Source: Cephalotus follicularis (lineage: Eukaryota > Streptophyta > Magnoliopsida > Oxalidales > Cephalotaceae). Taken from it: a DNA stretch of 64,000 bases. Positions 35,311-47,556 of this stretch are shown here, piece by piece. The notes under the pieces were generated by a model that searched no databases, had not been told where the DNA came from, and was given only the letters and a program-made list of their open reading frames with translations. The stretch's first letter is position 1; every line of letters begins with the position of its first letter. The stretch lies in contig BDDD01001769.1 of the NCBI GenBank assembly GCA_001972305.1, forward strand, positions 1 through 64,000. Reading direction: 5' to 3'. Position numbers and translations under genes: made by a program.

Positions 35311-37506
35311 TCTACTTCATCCAATAATGTTCCTCTAGAGACTTCGAGCACTGTTAGTATTCTACAAAGTAGCTTTCATGGCCTTCATGTTATGACTGAG
35401 CTACATACTAGTAACAATTACCCAACTTGGTCTCTTGCTATATCTATATACATTGAAGCCAATCGACAATCGAGTTGGCTTCATTCTGATCCACCAACAG
35501 ATTTTACGGTTTTGGGTGAGTGGAAAGCAACAAATGCTGCTTTAAGAACTTCTTTATTGGGTTGTGTGGTTGAGTTTATTACATATTCTACTGTTTGTGC
35601 CATGTGGGGAAAATGTGCCTTGTTGTATTCTGGATATAATAATATGAGTCGGTATGTGATGCTTGGTTGTCTTTGTTTGAGAACAGTGAAGGAGATTATG
35701 GTATTGCTGACTATTATGCTAGATTCTCATCTACTTATTAGCGCATTCAGTCTTATTTTTCTCCCACAAGAGAATGATTTGGTCTCACTTTTATTTCTTC
35801 GTGGCCTTAATCCAGCACGAAATGCATTTAGATAGGAGATTATCTCTGCAGGTTCTTTACCTACTATGGAGGAGGTATATTCCTGAGTTAATCGATTCAC
35901 TCCACAAGTTTCGTCTCCTGTGATGCCTGAAAATAGTGCTATGGTAGCACGTGGTGGTCGCGGAAACTCCCGTGGTGGTTGGTGTGTTGATAATCGTGGT
36001 CGTGGCCGTAGTGCTATTAGAGATGGTTGTGGTGTTCCTCGTGAAGGAGGAAATATTAGTGATTCTCGTGGTGTGTCCAAAACTGGAGGATTTTGTACTC
36101 ATTATCAGTGTGATGGACATACTGTAGGCTATTGTTATGATCTTTATCATGAATTATGTGGTTTACATGTCTCACTTGATCCTGGTAGTGGGTTTTTAAC
36201 TCTAGATTCTCCATCTTCTGTATAGAGTATGATGACTCTAACCTTGACTCGTGTTGAGTATGATGAGATGATTCGATCTCGGCACAATAGTGATTCTTCT
36301 GGTCCTGCAGCTACATTGGCACAACATAGTTAGCCTGAGTCAGTATGTTTGTTATCCAATACTCCTCGCCCTTAGGTTATTGATTCTGGTGTTTACTCAT
36401 CATATGACCGGTGATCATCTTCTTTGTAATGCGACTCCAAGTCCATCCACCACTGTAACCCTGGCTGATGGTTCTAAGTCCAAGGTGACCATACAAGTTA
36501 TGTATCATTAAGTCCATCCATGTCCCTACCTTTTGTTTATCATATTCCAAACATTCCTTATAGGTTGTTGTCTATTACTAGTTGTGATTTTGATTGTATT
36601 GTTTTGTTTTTTACTACCTCTTGTGTTTTTCAGGATGGGCAGACTGGATGCCGGATCGGTAGTGAGCGTGAGTCTGGTGGTCTTTATCTATTGGATCACG
36701 ATATTATAGCTATTGGTTTTGTTGTTCAACAGACATATGATGCTTATAAACTTCATTGTCATCTTGGTCACCTATGAACAGATGTAATCCGTCAACTACT
36801 CCTTTATCAGTGTCAAGTCTTCAATTTAGCAATGAAACTTGTTAGTTAGGTAAACATCATCGTTTGTCTTTCCCTCCTCGGGACGTGAACCGTGTTTCTC
36901 AACCATTTGAGTAGTTCACTCAGATGTTTAGGGTATTTGTCATGAGTCTTCATTTGGTGTCAAGTATTTTGTTATATTTATTGACGACTATAGTCGTACA
37001 ACTTGGTTATATTTAATAAAATATCGTATTGAAGTTTACCATTCTTTTTGTACTTTTATTTTGAAATTGTTAATGAGTATGGTGTGTTTGTTAAATGTCT
37101 TCGTATCGACAATGCACGTGAATTTTTCTCATACTTATCAGTTTACACTTTTCTTTGAGTCACATGAAATTCTTCATCAAAATTCATGTGCTCATATCTC
37201 ACAACAAAATGGGTTAGCTGAACACAAAAATATACATTTACTTTATATTGCCAAGTGTTTACTCCTTTACACAGATTTGCCTTAATCTTTTTGGGGAATG
37301 CTCTTCTCACTTGTCATCTCATAAACTGTTTTCCATCTTCCGTATTGAATTGGGATTGCACGCTTAGGTTAACTTTTTGTATACGTCGATATGTGATGGA
37401 AGTATATGAATGATTAACCACATTCTCCCTTCATGCATCATAATATGACTGTAATATCTGTTTATTCATGTTATGCATATAACTGTATTTAACTATTTAT
37501 TCATTG

Positions 37507-37780
37507 CGTAAAAGTATTACTCTCAAAAGTGTTGAGGGGAAGTTAAAAAGTGCTTCTGGAGTAAATGTGTATTTGGTAAATATATTTTTGAAACTGCTGT
37601 AGACATTTTAAATGATTGAAATGGATATGAAATTATAAATGCTATATAAATATGTGGTTGACAAAAGCACTTTTTGAACTGATTTCACCGAGCTAATTTG
37701 AAAAGTGTTTTTGCAAAAGTACTTTTGTTAAAACTTTATCAAACACTAATTTAAGAAAAAATTGAGTTTGAAAAGTGTAA
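37507..37780. repeat. MITE family M1, copy C (truncated)
   Basis: Colinear with the two copies at 26 kb through GTGCTTCTGGAGTAAATGTG, TTTTGAAACTGCTGTAGACA and ATCAAACACTAATTTAAG, but without the terminal TTTGGTAATGC-type ends. Confidence 0.7.
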
Positions 37781-38887
37781 AATAGGCACATTATATTATG
37801 CATGGCGTTATTCTTGCTTGGTCGTATGACTAACCCATCATCCAGGATGTGACACTTTTATGTGATCAGGTTCAAATGGGTGACACTTTTATGTGATCAG
37901 GTTCAAATGGAGCAGGGACAAGTGGTTGTGGTTAAGGATGTAGCAACCAGTGAGAGTAGAGATACATGAAACAAGGATTCAAGGGAGATGTGTCGTTATG
38001 AATTTCATAATATGTATGGAGTTGTTTTGTAATACAATAGAGTTGTATATATCTAATGCATGTTATGTCAAAGGTTTTTGTGAATGTTTAAAAGCATTAG
38101 AATGGACTTATGCACATTAGTATTCATATATATCAAAGTTTAAAGTTTTATAATTTTTCGCTCTATAGTATAAACTTAACTAGTATCCAACTGAAGGATT
38201 AAGAGATTATATAAGATTGATGTGATGTTACGGGCCTCCACCAGGCCTCGTGTGTTATAGTTTTATTCACTATTTGATAATACAACATAAATCTAAGTTT
38301 GATATAATTACTATAATATTTCAAATGAAAACATGGAATGGTTCTTAAAAAAGAAACTATTTATGTCTTGTTTTTTATAAAAACTTGATGATAATGTTTA
38401 TTATTTTTAATAAATTTTTAATCATTGTGTAATTGTACTAAGTTTTTATGTTAGAATTAGATACTTTGTATTTTATACAAATGATTGGATTCATATTATT
38501 TATGAAATTCATATTTAATAATTTATAGAGATTGATGAAAATAGAGGAGATTGTTTGAATTTGAATGATATAATTGATATTAAAATTGTTCAAAAGATGT
38601 GAAAAACTATTTTATTTTTTATTGTTAAATAAATATTTCACTTATATATAAAACTAAATGTTGTCTGTTTTAAAACTTTTTTTTTTTTTTTAAGTTTTAT
38701 TTACGCAGATGCTAAATCTTCCTTAATATGGTGATCTTCCGTAGTATAGTATGGATTATTCTAAATCATCTTATATTAGATGATGAATAATTAACTGGAG
38801 TCTGGCTTAGGGCCCTGACTAGTTATTCCCTATATATTAAACCTAAAAACCTGATCCCATTGTACCTACATCTCTCTGTACATCAAA
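37781..38887. other. Intergenic DNA upstream of NTAN1
   Basis: It contains an exact 31-bp tandem duplication (37849-37879 and 37880-37910, beginning GTGACACTTTTATGTGATCA) and then AT-rich sequence. The last few hundred bases should hold the NTAN1 promoter and 5' untranslated region; no distinct TATA box is singled out. Confidence 0.5.
37849..37910. repeat. Exact 31-bp tandem duplication
   Basis: Two adjacent identical 31-base copies, each starting GTGACACTTTTATGTGATCA. The identity suggests a recent replication-slippage event. Confidence 0.9.
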
Positions 38888-41800
38888 ATGATCTTTGTAG
38901 ATGAAATTCCACTTTCGAATGACTCTCCTTCATCACCTCTGGTACTCACTCACTTCACACTCCCATTTTACCATCTGGAAATTCTAACCATCACTGAACT
39001 TGAAATCCTCATTTCTATCTTAATGTTATTAAAGAGAAGATACTAAATATATATCCGTTACCTTAGATTTTCAGTGGGTTAAGACTTTGGTCTATGGATT
39101 CTTTTAAATGATAACCTAATTTTTGTTTGCTTATGAACAGGGAAGCCAACTCCTGGTTGCTTTGATGGAACACCCATTTTTGACGTGTGTTTCACATTCA
39201 TTAAAGTCCATGAAAGCGAGGAAAGTGGAGGTATCAACACAGGGTAGATTTGTTTATATCTTTCAAAGAGAATATGCAACTGTGGACCCTTCACTTGTGG
39301 ATGTATGTTTATTTCTTAAATTCTTCATTTTGTTCAGTTACTAGTCATGCAACTTACTTTTGTCTTTATGTATATATAATCGCTTTGAAAAGTAATTTTT
39401 GCCTGTTATCTGACTCTGGTGGTGTCATTGTAAGTGTCAATTTATCTTCAGCTTCCTGTTTACGCTAGTGGTTTATATCATTTGGATTGAATTTACTTTC
39501 AAATGGCAAAACAATGCATATTTTATATGTGTTGCATCCCAGCATTTGATCGGGTATTTGTTTCTGTTAGAAACACTGCCATGTTCTGTGGACTGCAACA
39601 ATGAAGTGATATAGACATAGAAGATACAAACAATGTCCTCACAAATTGCTGTGATGTCGTATTGGATGTGTTCAAAATTTAATGATTGCCCATCCCAGTT
39701 CTTGTGTACATTTGATTGAAGTAGTATCGGAATTTATGACTCCCATCATCCTCCAGTAACCCTAGGGTGTGCTCAATCGTTTTATGTATGGTTTAGCCTC
39801 CAAATTCTCTCCCCTTCAAACTTCTTTAAGTGCGTTATACTTTGTGCCACCATCAGAAAATGGCAAACCTTTTGTAGATTAACTTTCTTTATATTGTGTT
39901 TTTTCAATCACATTATATATATATATTTTAAAGGAACATAAACAAATTTATATAGTTTATTTTGATATCTAGTACTTTTTTTCTTCATCTGATGAGTTTC
40001 CATTCTTATCTTTTCTTGGTTTATTACTGTTATCTTAAAAGGTTAACCATTATGTGTCGTGGATGATTTACACCTTCCTAAGATTTGAAGTTCATAGTAA
40101 TTTTTGTTGTTGTTCTTGATGTAAAGTTTGTTGGCACTGATGAAGCAACAACCTGTGTGGGAATCGTCATTCGAAACAGGAAGAGTGGAATGTAAGAATT
40201 AAGAGTAATGCTATCAACGGCAAATGATATCACCACTGATGTTTTGACACATCATTTGCTGCCCATTTGTTTCCTATTTCATTTGCTGTTAATAGCATTA
40301 CTCAAGAATTAAACTCCTGAGAAATTTTTGTACTGTGTAATGGAGCTTTTCCGTTTGTTTCTATTTATATCGGAATATGAAATCTGAACTGCAGGACATC
40401 TGTTGCCCACATGGATTTCCCAAAAATTGTGGAGTTTGGCTTCACCCAGATGTTATCAGGATTAGTTGATCAGAATTTTGATGTTGAGTTCGATGTATTT
40501 TTTCTTAATAGCCTTTAAATTTTCTTTTCATGATGATCTTTTTGAAGCCTAAAATTTTAATTTCTGAACAATTCAAAAATGCAGGTGCATATACTTGGTG
40601 CTTTTGAAGATCTTTCAACTAAAGTCTGGCTCAAGATCCTCTAGTTTTATGATTGATTTTCCGCAAGATGAAGTTACCTGCTCATAGCAGAATGATTAAA
40701 GTTGAATTTATTGACATTTGTGTGCAGCATTCTAATGGCGTCATCATATCAGAACATGATTTAAAAAATGATGGTTATTCCTTCCCTTTGTGTGCCAAAA
40801 TAGTTGAAACTTTGCAGAAGAGACAGGAAAAGTTTCATGTTCAGACACTCTTTGTTCTTGGGCACAACACCCAGTGGGATTCTCAAGGAAATGCATATCC
40901 CATTTTTAATGGGTTGCTGGTGAGCTTTAACTTTTAAGGGCTTTACCGTTTATATTGTTTGAGTTATATTAGAATAGTTAAAGCTTTTCTGTTTATGTGA
41001 AGGAACATTTTTTTGGCTGGGGACTGCCATGACAGGGCTTGAGTCTCGGCCAACATTTTCTCTCTTTCTTGAAAAGTGTAGAACTGTTTATTAACTGATG
41101 CCAACTTGGTTTCAGTTTTGAATTTGACAACAGAATCAGAGAAGTCACTTTATAGGTCTGCAGATACTTCCACATCAGTTCATTTGTAACTTGTACCGAG
41201 CTGTAACAATTTTCAGAATAAACAAATCAGTTGTACAAAAGGAAAAGCTAAAAGATATGATATGTATTTGAATAATGGTATTGACAATTTCAGTCTTTGA
41301 AACCAATGCAATGTGGTTATGATGCTAGAACTTATTATTGACAATTCATCATGAGGCATTATATGTACTGTTAATATGAAATGATTGTCAAGTTTGCAAA
41401 ACACTTTGTCTCAACAATTATTAAGTTCATCCAAATATTGGAAAAACATCCTTACTTGAACTTTAAGGTACTTAAATTCTCATAAACGATTATTTTCTCA
41501 TTGTTTAGAGGGAAAGATCTTGCATTCTTATTTATGTGTGTTTCTTATGCTTACTGCTTGAGGATAACTTAACCATATAGGTACTAATCGTATAGCACCT
41601 TTTTTCAGGTAGAGACTGCCACTGGATCCCTCAACCCAGCCAATTTTGATGGAACCTCAAGATGTCCAGATGAAATTGTCAGAAGAATACGAGTATGCGC
41701 ATCCTATGAGGACAACAGCTGGGATGGAAAGTTACTGGAGACATATGATACACACAATGATCGATTTGTTGTTGCTCCTTGCTGTTGGTAATTGAGCTTT

Positions 41801-42644
41801 AAAGTTTAAGCTTCCAGCTTTTGTTTTATCAATATGAGTAGATAACCATTAAAATAGTCCCAAAGCTGTACTAGGAATGATGAATAATGTTTAGCTCAAT
41901 TGACAATTGCCTTAATTATACACAGCTGCACATATTGTTTACATATATATATCTCTAATTAAATAGCTATATTTGTAGTCATTTTTTCCGCTCTTTTACT
42001 TTTGATGCAGGACTATACGCCAAAGACAAATTGCAATGGCGTTTCAACATCTCTCTGATGCAGATATCCTCTTTACATGTTCTACTTCTCCTTCTGCTGA
42101 GGGCCCAGATTTTGTTGACAATTCAAGACGGTAAGGACAGATTAATAAAAATTACGGTTTTGCAGCTCTCAGAGCTTTTAATCTTGATGGTTTTTGCTTT
42201 TCCAACTTCTTGGGTTATTATCTTTTTTCACAAGCAAAATTACCAGAGGGTTATTCATGACATCAAAGTTTTTACTTTTCTATCTTCTTGGACAGTTTAA
42301 CATGATGATTATTTCAGGCAGTGGAACTACTTGATACAGCACCCTGACTGGAGATATAGTTTCCCTATGAGGCGGCCTCGTGTTTTTGAGAGGACTGCTG
42401 ATGGAGGCTGGAAAAGGTACTTATTACCACAACTACAATTCTGGATGATTCACTTCGTCTTTCTTTATTTTATATATCTAAGTGGAAACAGACAATGTTT
42501 AAAGTTTATGACCTTGTTGAAAAGTTTGTGCTGAAATCTTTGACAAGCCAATCAATTATCAACCTTAATTCCATTATAAATTACATGTAACTGTTTTCTT
42601 GTGCTGTAAATAGGTGTATCTTGGTCGTTGCTCAAGAGGTATGA
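38888..42644 (+). CDS. NTAN1: Protein N-terminal asparagine amidohydrolase
   Basis: Ten exons join in phase with GT-AG introns: 38888-38941, 39141-39302, 40127-40191, 40395-40494, 40585-40623, 40728-40919, 41609-41787, 42011-42130, 42318-42416 and 42614-42644 (stop TGA), giving 346 residues, about the length expected for plant NTAN1. The enzyme deamidates N-terminal Asn to Asp, the first step that turns a tertiary destabilising residue into a substrate for arginylation in the Arg/N-degron pathway. The block GTDEATTCVG (Cys82) matches the nucleophile-bearing GSDDATTCH of the animal enzyme. Other family blocks are LLVALMEHPF, YSFPLCAKIVETLQKRQEKF, TLFVLGHNT, TSRCPDEIVRRIRV, TSPSAEGPDFVDNSRR and PRVFERTADGGWKR. 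The next gene starts about 800 bases downstream on the same strand. The last exon is the least certain, because a second donor (GAG|GTATGA at 42639) allows another ending. Confidence 0.93.
40203..40303. mobile_element. Mutator-type MITE (101 bp) in NTAN1 intron 3
   Basis: Inverted ends of about 25 bases, GAGTAATGCTATCAACGGCA and its partner ending GCATTACTC, differ at two positions. The element is flanked by a perfect 9-bp target duplication, AAGAATTAA at 40194-40202 and 40304-40312; nine bases is the Mutator-superfamily hallmark. The left duplication begins at intron position +3, so the insertion sits at the 5' splice site yet leaves a GTAAGA donor intact. Confidence 0.9.
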
Positions 42645-43450
42645 GTGCAAGAAGTTCAAAAGGCGTGTAGTGTCGATTGCCCGCGGAGACAATTTTACTG
42701 TCCATTCCATATTTGTGACAAATGATATATATATGTATCCTGATGAGAGATGGTGGTTGTATTATTTCATGTTTGGCCTTCAAGGTATTGTCATGTTGTT
42801 ACATAGTAGGGACTAGGGAGCTTTTCAATCCATTCGGTATCTTTTGCAGCCTCATACAATTCCAAGTGCTGTCAAGAGTAACCAAACCGATGTTGTCTTT
42901 GTTGAGCCCATGTATTTTCCAGATTAAAGCAAGTCTGTGGCATGCAAAGCCCATTGTCGATCCATTGCTTTCTCCATCTAAACCAACTGCTCACTTAAAG
43001 TAATCAAGTCTTGGCCATCCTGATTGTGGGTCAATACAATATAAATCAATTTAGGTATCGGCCCGATCCAAGCCGAGACTAGCATAACCCAAGGACATTA
43101 AAAGCCACTCTACAAAGGAAATTGAAACAAAATTTGAAGGATAAAAGGGTAATTGAGGGAGACCCAAGTAACCACACATAAACACACAACATATAACACA
43201 TAACGAACAAAGGTTGGTGACAATTTCTCCACATGCCTATCCAAAAGACCAAAACCCAAAAAATAAAATCTTCAACTAAAATAAATACGCAGTAATAAAT
43301 AAATAAATAAAAACCCTAATCCATATACTATACTGGTATATGGGAACATTATTTAAGGGGCAAGTAATATAAGCATACATATATATAAATTTGAAAAGCA
43401 TAAGAGATGGAGGGACAAGAAGAGCAAAAATAATAAAGCAAAGGCATATT

Positions 43451-46400
43451 ATGGTAATGGGTAGAGAGGAGCAAAACGAAACATGGGGGACATGGGAGGA
43501 GCTGTTGCTTGCCTGCGCCGTGAAACGACACGGTTTCAAGAACTGGGAATCCGTCTCCATGGAAGTACAGTCAAAGAGCTCTCTCCCTCCACTCCTCACA
43601 ACACCCAACAAATGCGAGCAGAAATACCATGACTTGAAGACTAGATTCAAAGGCCATCGCAACAACAACAACAACAACAGTAGTAACGACGATGATGATG
43701 ATGATGACGATAATAATAGTAATAACAATATTAATAACAACGTGGTGACCGTGGCGGATAGTGTTCCATGGCTTGAAAACTTGAGACAAAAACGTGTTGA
43801 TGAGCTTAGACGCCAAGTACAACGATACGATGTTTCCATAGTGTAATTTTTTTTATGTGTTTCTATGTTTGTTTTTTTTTAAAATAAAAATTCATGTTTT
43901 TTATTTTGGGATCTGAGAGTTTGGTTTTTCATTTTTTGTACGATAATAAAAAAACAGGTCTTTGCAGTTGAAAGTGAAGAGATTAGAGGAAGAAAGAGAA
44001 GGAAACCCAGATCTGGAAATGGACGGATCAGAAACAGACAAAAAAGCCCAACCCCAACCGGAGGAGGAGGACGATATCAAATCCAAATACTTACTCTCCT
44101 CCGGTGGTGGTGGTGCTCGCGCTGGCGAGGAGTCCGACAGGGAAAACCGCTCGGTCAACGAGTCGAATTCCACCTCGAGGACCGGCGGAGGAGGAGAGGA
44201 GGGGAGTTTGAGGGTTCAACCGGGTCCCGTCCAGGACGGTTCGGTCCGACCGGATCCGGTTCCGAACGGTGAACCGGGGGTTGGAGAATCGGAGATGAGT
44301 GGCGGTGATGTGCAGAGCTCGGCGAGTCTTGGGGGCAAGAGGAAGAGGAAAGGGAGGAGAAGAAAGGAAGTTTCTGGTGGTCATGATGATGGTGACGACG
44401 ACGACGACGACGACGATGTTAAATCAGAGCCGTTGGTTGGGTTCTTGGAGATGATTCGGGCCCATCAACATGGCTCCCTTTTTGAACGCCGGCTTCAAGC
44501 CCAGGTATTATTATTATTTTTTTTCACTGTTTATCTCCGGTGGTTGGTTTTTTTTTTCTGGTAAATTTATTTAAAAATATTTTCGAAAGATAATAATAAT
44601 AATACCTTAATTTATTATTACTCATCTTTAAACAAAAAAAAAACAGTCTAATATATTTTTAGACATCTCTATAAATATTTAATTTGTATAATAAAAGACC
44701 AATTATATGTATTACATAAAATTATTATGATTAGATAATAGCAAACCTTAAATACATGTCTCATCCACGCGTAATTCAATTATACGATGATAATAGTAGT
44801 ATCTTATTACATAGATTACATGTTATTCAATAATGTAATTATGAAGATATTAAGTAGACACTGTTTACTAATAGTTTTTGAATTGGTATCTCTCCATTTA
44901 AATAGTGAATGATCTCCTCTTCAAATAATCCATGAGGTAGATCTTTTTTCTCTCTAAATTATATATATATATATATATATATACCATTGAAATACTATCT
45001 ATAATAGATAGTTACAAATTTCCTTTTTAGGCTTGACTTTTTATCCATTGGATTTGGGAGGTCAAGTGCCGTCAATTTATACGTAAGGTCTGTCCAGTTA
45101 TTTAGGACCACTTCCTTTTCTTATATTATACCATTCCTTTTTTTTTTTTTGTTTCCTTACTCTATAAGCTCCACTAATTTAGCCTATAATCTGATTATTA
45201 TTATTATTTTGTTCATTTATATGAATTTAAAATTTCCTTTACATGAATTCCCATTACAAGTGAAGTGATAACATGACTATAAATACTCTCGAAAGTAATC
45301 TCTTCAAGGACTGTGAAATCGGACATTTTATTATTTACTCATATCTGTTGCGTATTTTATATTTCTTGGACTATGTTGTCATAAAAATATTTATATATAT
45401 ATATATATATATGTTCTAGTAAGAAATATCTTATTTAATTTTTGTAAATGAAAACGAAAATTCGATTTTCATGCAGCATGCATAATTGGGCTGTATTAGA
45501 AAATGTGGCCCAATACAAAGGGTAAAAAATTCCAATACTCGGTAGTCCAATGGGCGACAATCTCAATGACTTTGTAGTTTTTGTGGGCTTACAAATCTAC
45601 CCCATGATTTGATTTCTATCTATAATTAAATTCAATAATTTATGTGGTATAGTACATTGATATATACTAAAAGGACCATACATTACTTTTTGAGTAAAAA
45701 GCATTTTAGTCCCTCAGTTTTGGTCATATATACAAATCAGTCCATATGTTTGAAAATTTGACAAATTGGTCCTAAATATTTATTTTATGCAATAATTTAG
45801 TTTATTTTGATAATTTTTATAGTAAAATAACTGAAAATCCAAGTAAAATATCACGTATTTATCACATCATGATTCAAAAGTATTTTAATATCAAAATAAT
45901 ATTATTTTTGGATTTTTAGTATCGCTTTCACCTCACTGTTTGTATAAGAGTTTTTTTTTTTTTTTTTTTGTATATGTTACAGTTTGGCTCAATGATGAAA
46001 CTATATATTTATATTTAAAAAGAATGATATTTTGACATTAAATATATTTTATAATCCTCGTGTGATAAGTATATGATATTTTACTAACGTTTTCGTTTAT
46101 GCTACTAAAAAAGTATCAAAATGGACTAAATTATTAGATAAAGTAAAAATTTGATTAATTTGTCAAATTTTTAATCTAATGGATTAATTTGAATTTATGA
46201 TCAGAATTAAGAGAATGACTTCTTATTTCATTCAGTCTACACAAAAGTCTATTCTCTAAGTTTTGTGGGTCATGAGGTCCTATTTTTTGGATTCCCCAAA
46301 AAGCCCACTACACTAAAATACCAAATGGGCTTTGGACTATCAAAAGTTATGCAATAAAAAAAGAGAGTCGGTGTCTTTCTTGTAACAAGGGGAAAATGGG

Positions 46401-47556
46401 CCTTTTTGTGCCATGAATATTTCTCTCCTCTTGATTGTTGGCGAGGAAGTGAAGTGTAGTAGTGTGGGTCTACTAGAACAAGTGGTTGTCAACTATGTTA
46501 TGTATTATTATTATTATGCAGGAAACAGATGAGTACAAAAGCATAATAAGGCAGCATGTGGATCTTGAAACCATACAATCGAGGCTAGACCAAGGCTCCT
46601 ATTCATCAACCCCTTTGGCATTCTATAGAGACCTCATGCTTCTCTTCAACAACTCCATTGTTTACTTCCCTAAATCATCCCTTGAATCAGTATCTGCCCA
46701 TGAACTACGAATTCTAGTATCCACAGAAATGAGAAAGGAGACCCATAAATCGGATTCCTCTCAAGAACGATCTCCTCCTTTACCACCACCACAAGCCATT
46801 CTACCACAACCAAGGCCCGACCTAGAAAGATTGGATTCGTTGCTTGAAAGACAAAAATCTTCGGCTCCCATTATCGTGTGTCGTAAACGTTCAGCTAAAC
46901 CCTCTTCCAACCTAGGCCAAAACCAAAAACTTGAGCCACAACTGAGCGATGACAAGAATCCAACTACTGAAGTAAAGACTCCAGTTGAAGAGAGCATAAT
47001 AAAGATGAAAGCGAAAGAGGAGCCTGTTACAGGAGCTAGAAGCTCAAGAAGAAACAATTTTAAGAACACTACCAACACCAGCAACAACAACAACAACAAC
47101 ACTAGTACCCATATCAGTGCTCCCAACAAGAAGCAGAACGTGACTCCAGGCTCCAAAGGAGGCGCTTCAGGTGATAAGAAATCAGACAAAAAGAAAACAG
47201 AGGCATTAGCATTGGAGAAGAAGCAAAGCGTGGTGGATTTCTTGAAAAGAATCAAGAAAAACTCTCCAGCGCAGGCATCAAAAAGAAGTAGTAGTAGTAA
47301 AGGAGGTGGTGTTGTGGAGGAGAAAAACGCTCGAAGTAGTAATACTAACAGTAAAAAGGGAGACAAAGGAAAAGAGAGGATGTTAAGGAAAAATAGTGAT
47401 AAAAGGAGAGTGAAGGAGGAGAGCAGCAGCCCATCGAAGCGGGGTGTAGGAAGGCCATCGAAGAGTGGAGGGGAGACCACCGCGGTTACAGGGAAGCGGA
47501 AGAGGGATAGTGGTGGAAAGGAAGTGAAGCAGACAAGAAAACGAGCAAGGAGGTGA
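43451..47556 (+). CDS. SANT/Myb-like and bromodomain protein
   Basis: Three exons, 43451-43842, 43958-44504 and 46522-47556, join in phase (GT-AG) to a 657-residue protein. A SANT/Myb-like domain occupies residues about 8-70 (ETWGTWEELLLACAVKRHGF, then NKCEQKYHDLKTRFKG). Asn- and Asp-rich runs follow, then a coiled-coil segment (SLQLKVKRLEEERE) across the exon 1/2 junction. The bromodomain covers about 295-385: its first helix ends exon 2 (LEMIRAHQHGSLFERRLQ) and the rest starts exon 3 (VDLETIQSRLDQGSYSS, LMLLFNNSIVYFP). The C-terminal 270 residues are basic and Ser/Lys-rich, with an AT-hook-like GVGRPSKSGG. This matches the plant 'DNA-binding bromodomain-containing' family, presumed nuclear chromatin readers. 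The canonical acetyl-lysine-anchoring Asn after the conserved Tyr is Phe here. The start at 43451 puts the SANT domain at the usual N-terminal position; an in-frame ATG also exists at 43457. Confidence 0.9.
44505..46521 (+). other. Long intron 2 of the SANT/bromodomain gene
   Basis: This 2,017-bp intron interrupts the bromodomain after its first helix. It is AT-rich and holds TA runs near 44961-44993 and 45391-45412 and a foldback MITE at about 45700-46222. No separate gene is supported within it. Confidence 0.85.
45700..46222. mobile_element. Foldback MITE with long terminal inverted repeats (MULE-like)
   Basis: The first roughly 110 bases, from TTTAGTCCCTCAGTTTTGGTCATA through AAATTTGACAAATTGGTCC and AATAATTTAGT, cut here into their main words TCCCTCAGTTTTGGTCA, AAATTTGACAAATTGG and AATAATTTAGT, are matched in inverted order by the last 110 (ACTAAATTATT, TTAATTTGTCAAATTTTT, TGATCAGAATTAAGAGAATG). 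Long, imperfect inverted ends suit a Mutator-like or foldback element. No clean target duplication could be read. Confidence 0.65.

Larger units (their letters stand above)
28107..37440 (+). mobile_element. Old Ty1/Copia remnant, split by a younger element
   Basis: On the plus strand, GGTATCAGAGCC at about 28110-28121 matches the primer-binding site complementary to initiator tRNA-Met used by Copia elements. A leader follows to 28888. After the inserted younger element (28889-35310), Copia gag sequence resumes at about 35392-35835 (NNYPTWSLAISIYIEANRQS), then a Gly/Arg-rich segment with a Cys-rich knuckle near 36090-36140, protease-region and GAG-pre-integrase traces (36380-36780, KLHCHLGHL), and integrase-like sequence to about 37300 (SQQNGLAEHKNIHLLYIAK). 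Reverse transcriptase and RNase H are not seen. The element is heavily broken and old. Confidence 0.75.

Noticed and set aside
43276-43839. Long minus-strand open frame (187 codons) over exon 1 of the SANT/bromodomain gene
   Set aside because: It is the shadow of Asn/Asp-rich codons on the plus strand (runs of Leu and Ser), with no domain of its own.
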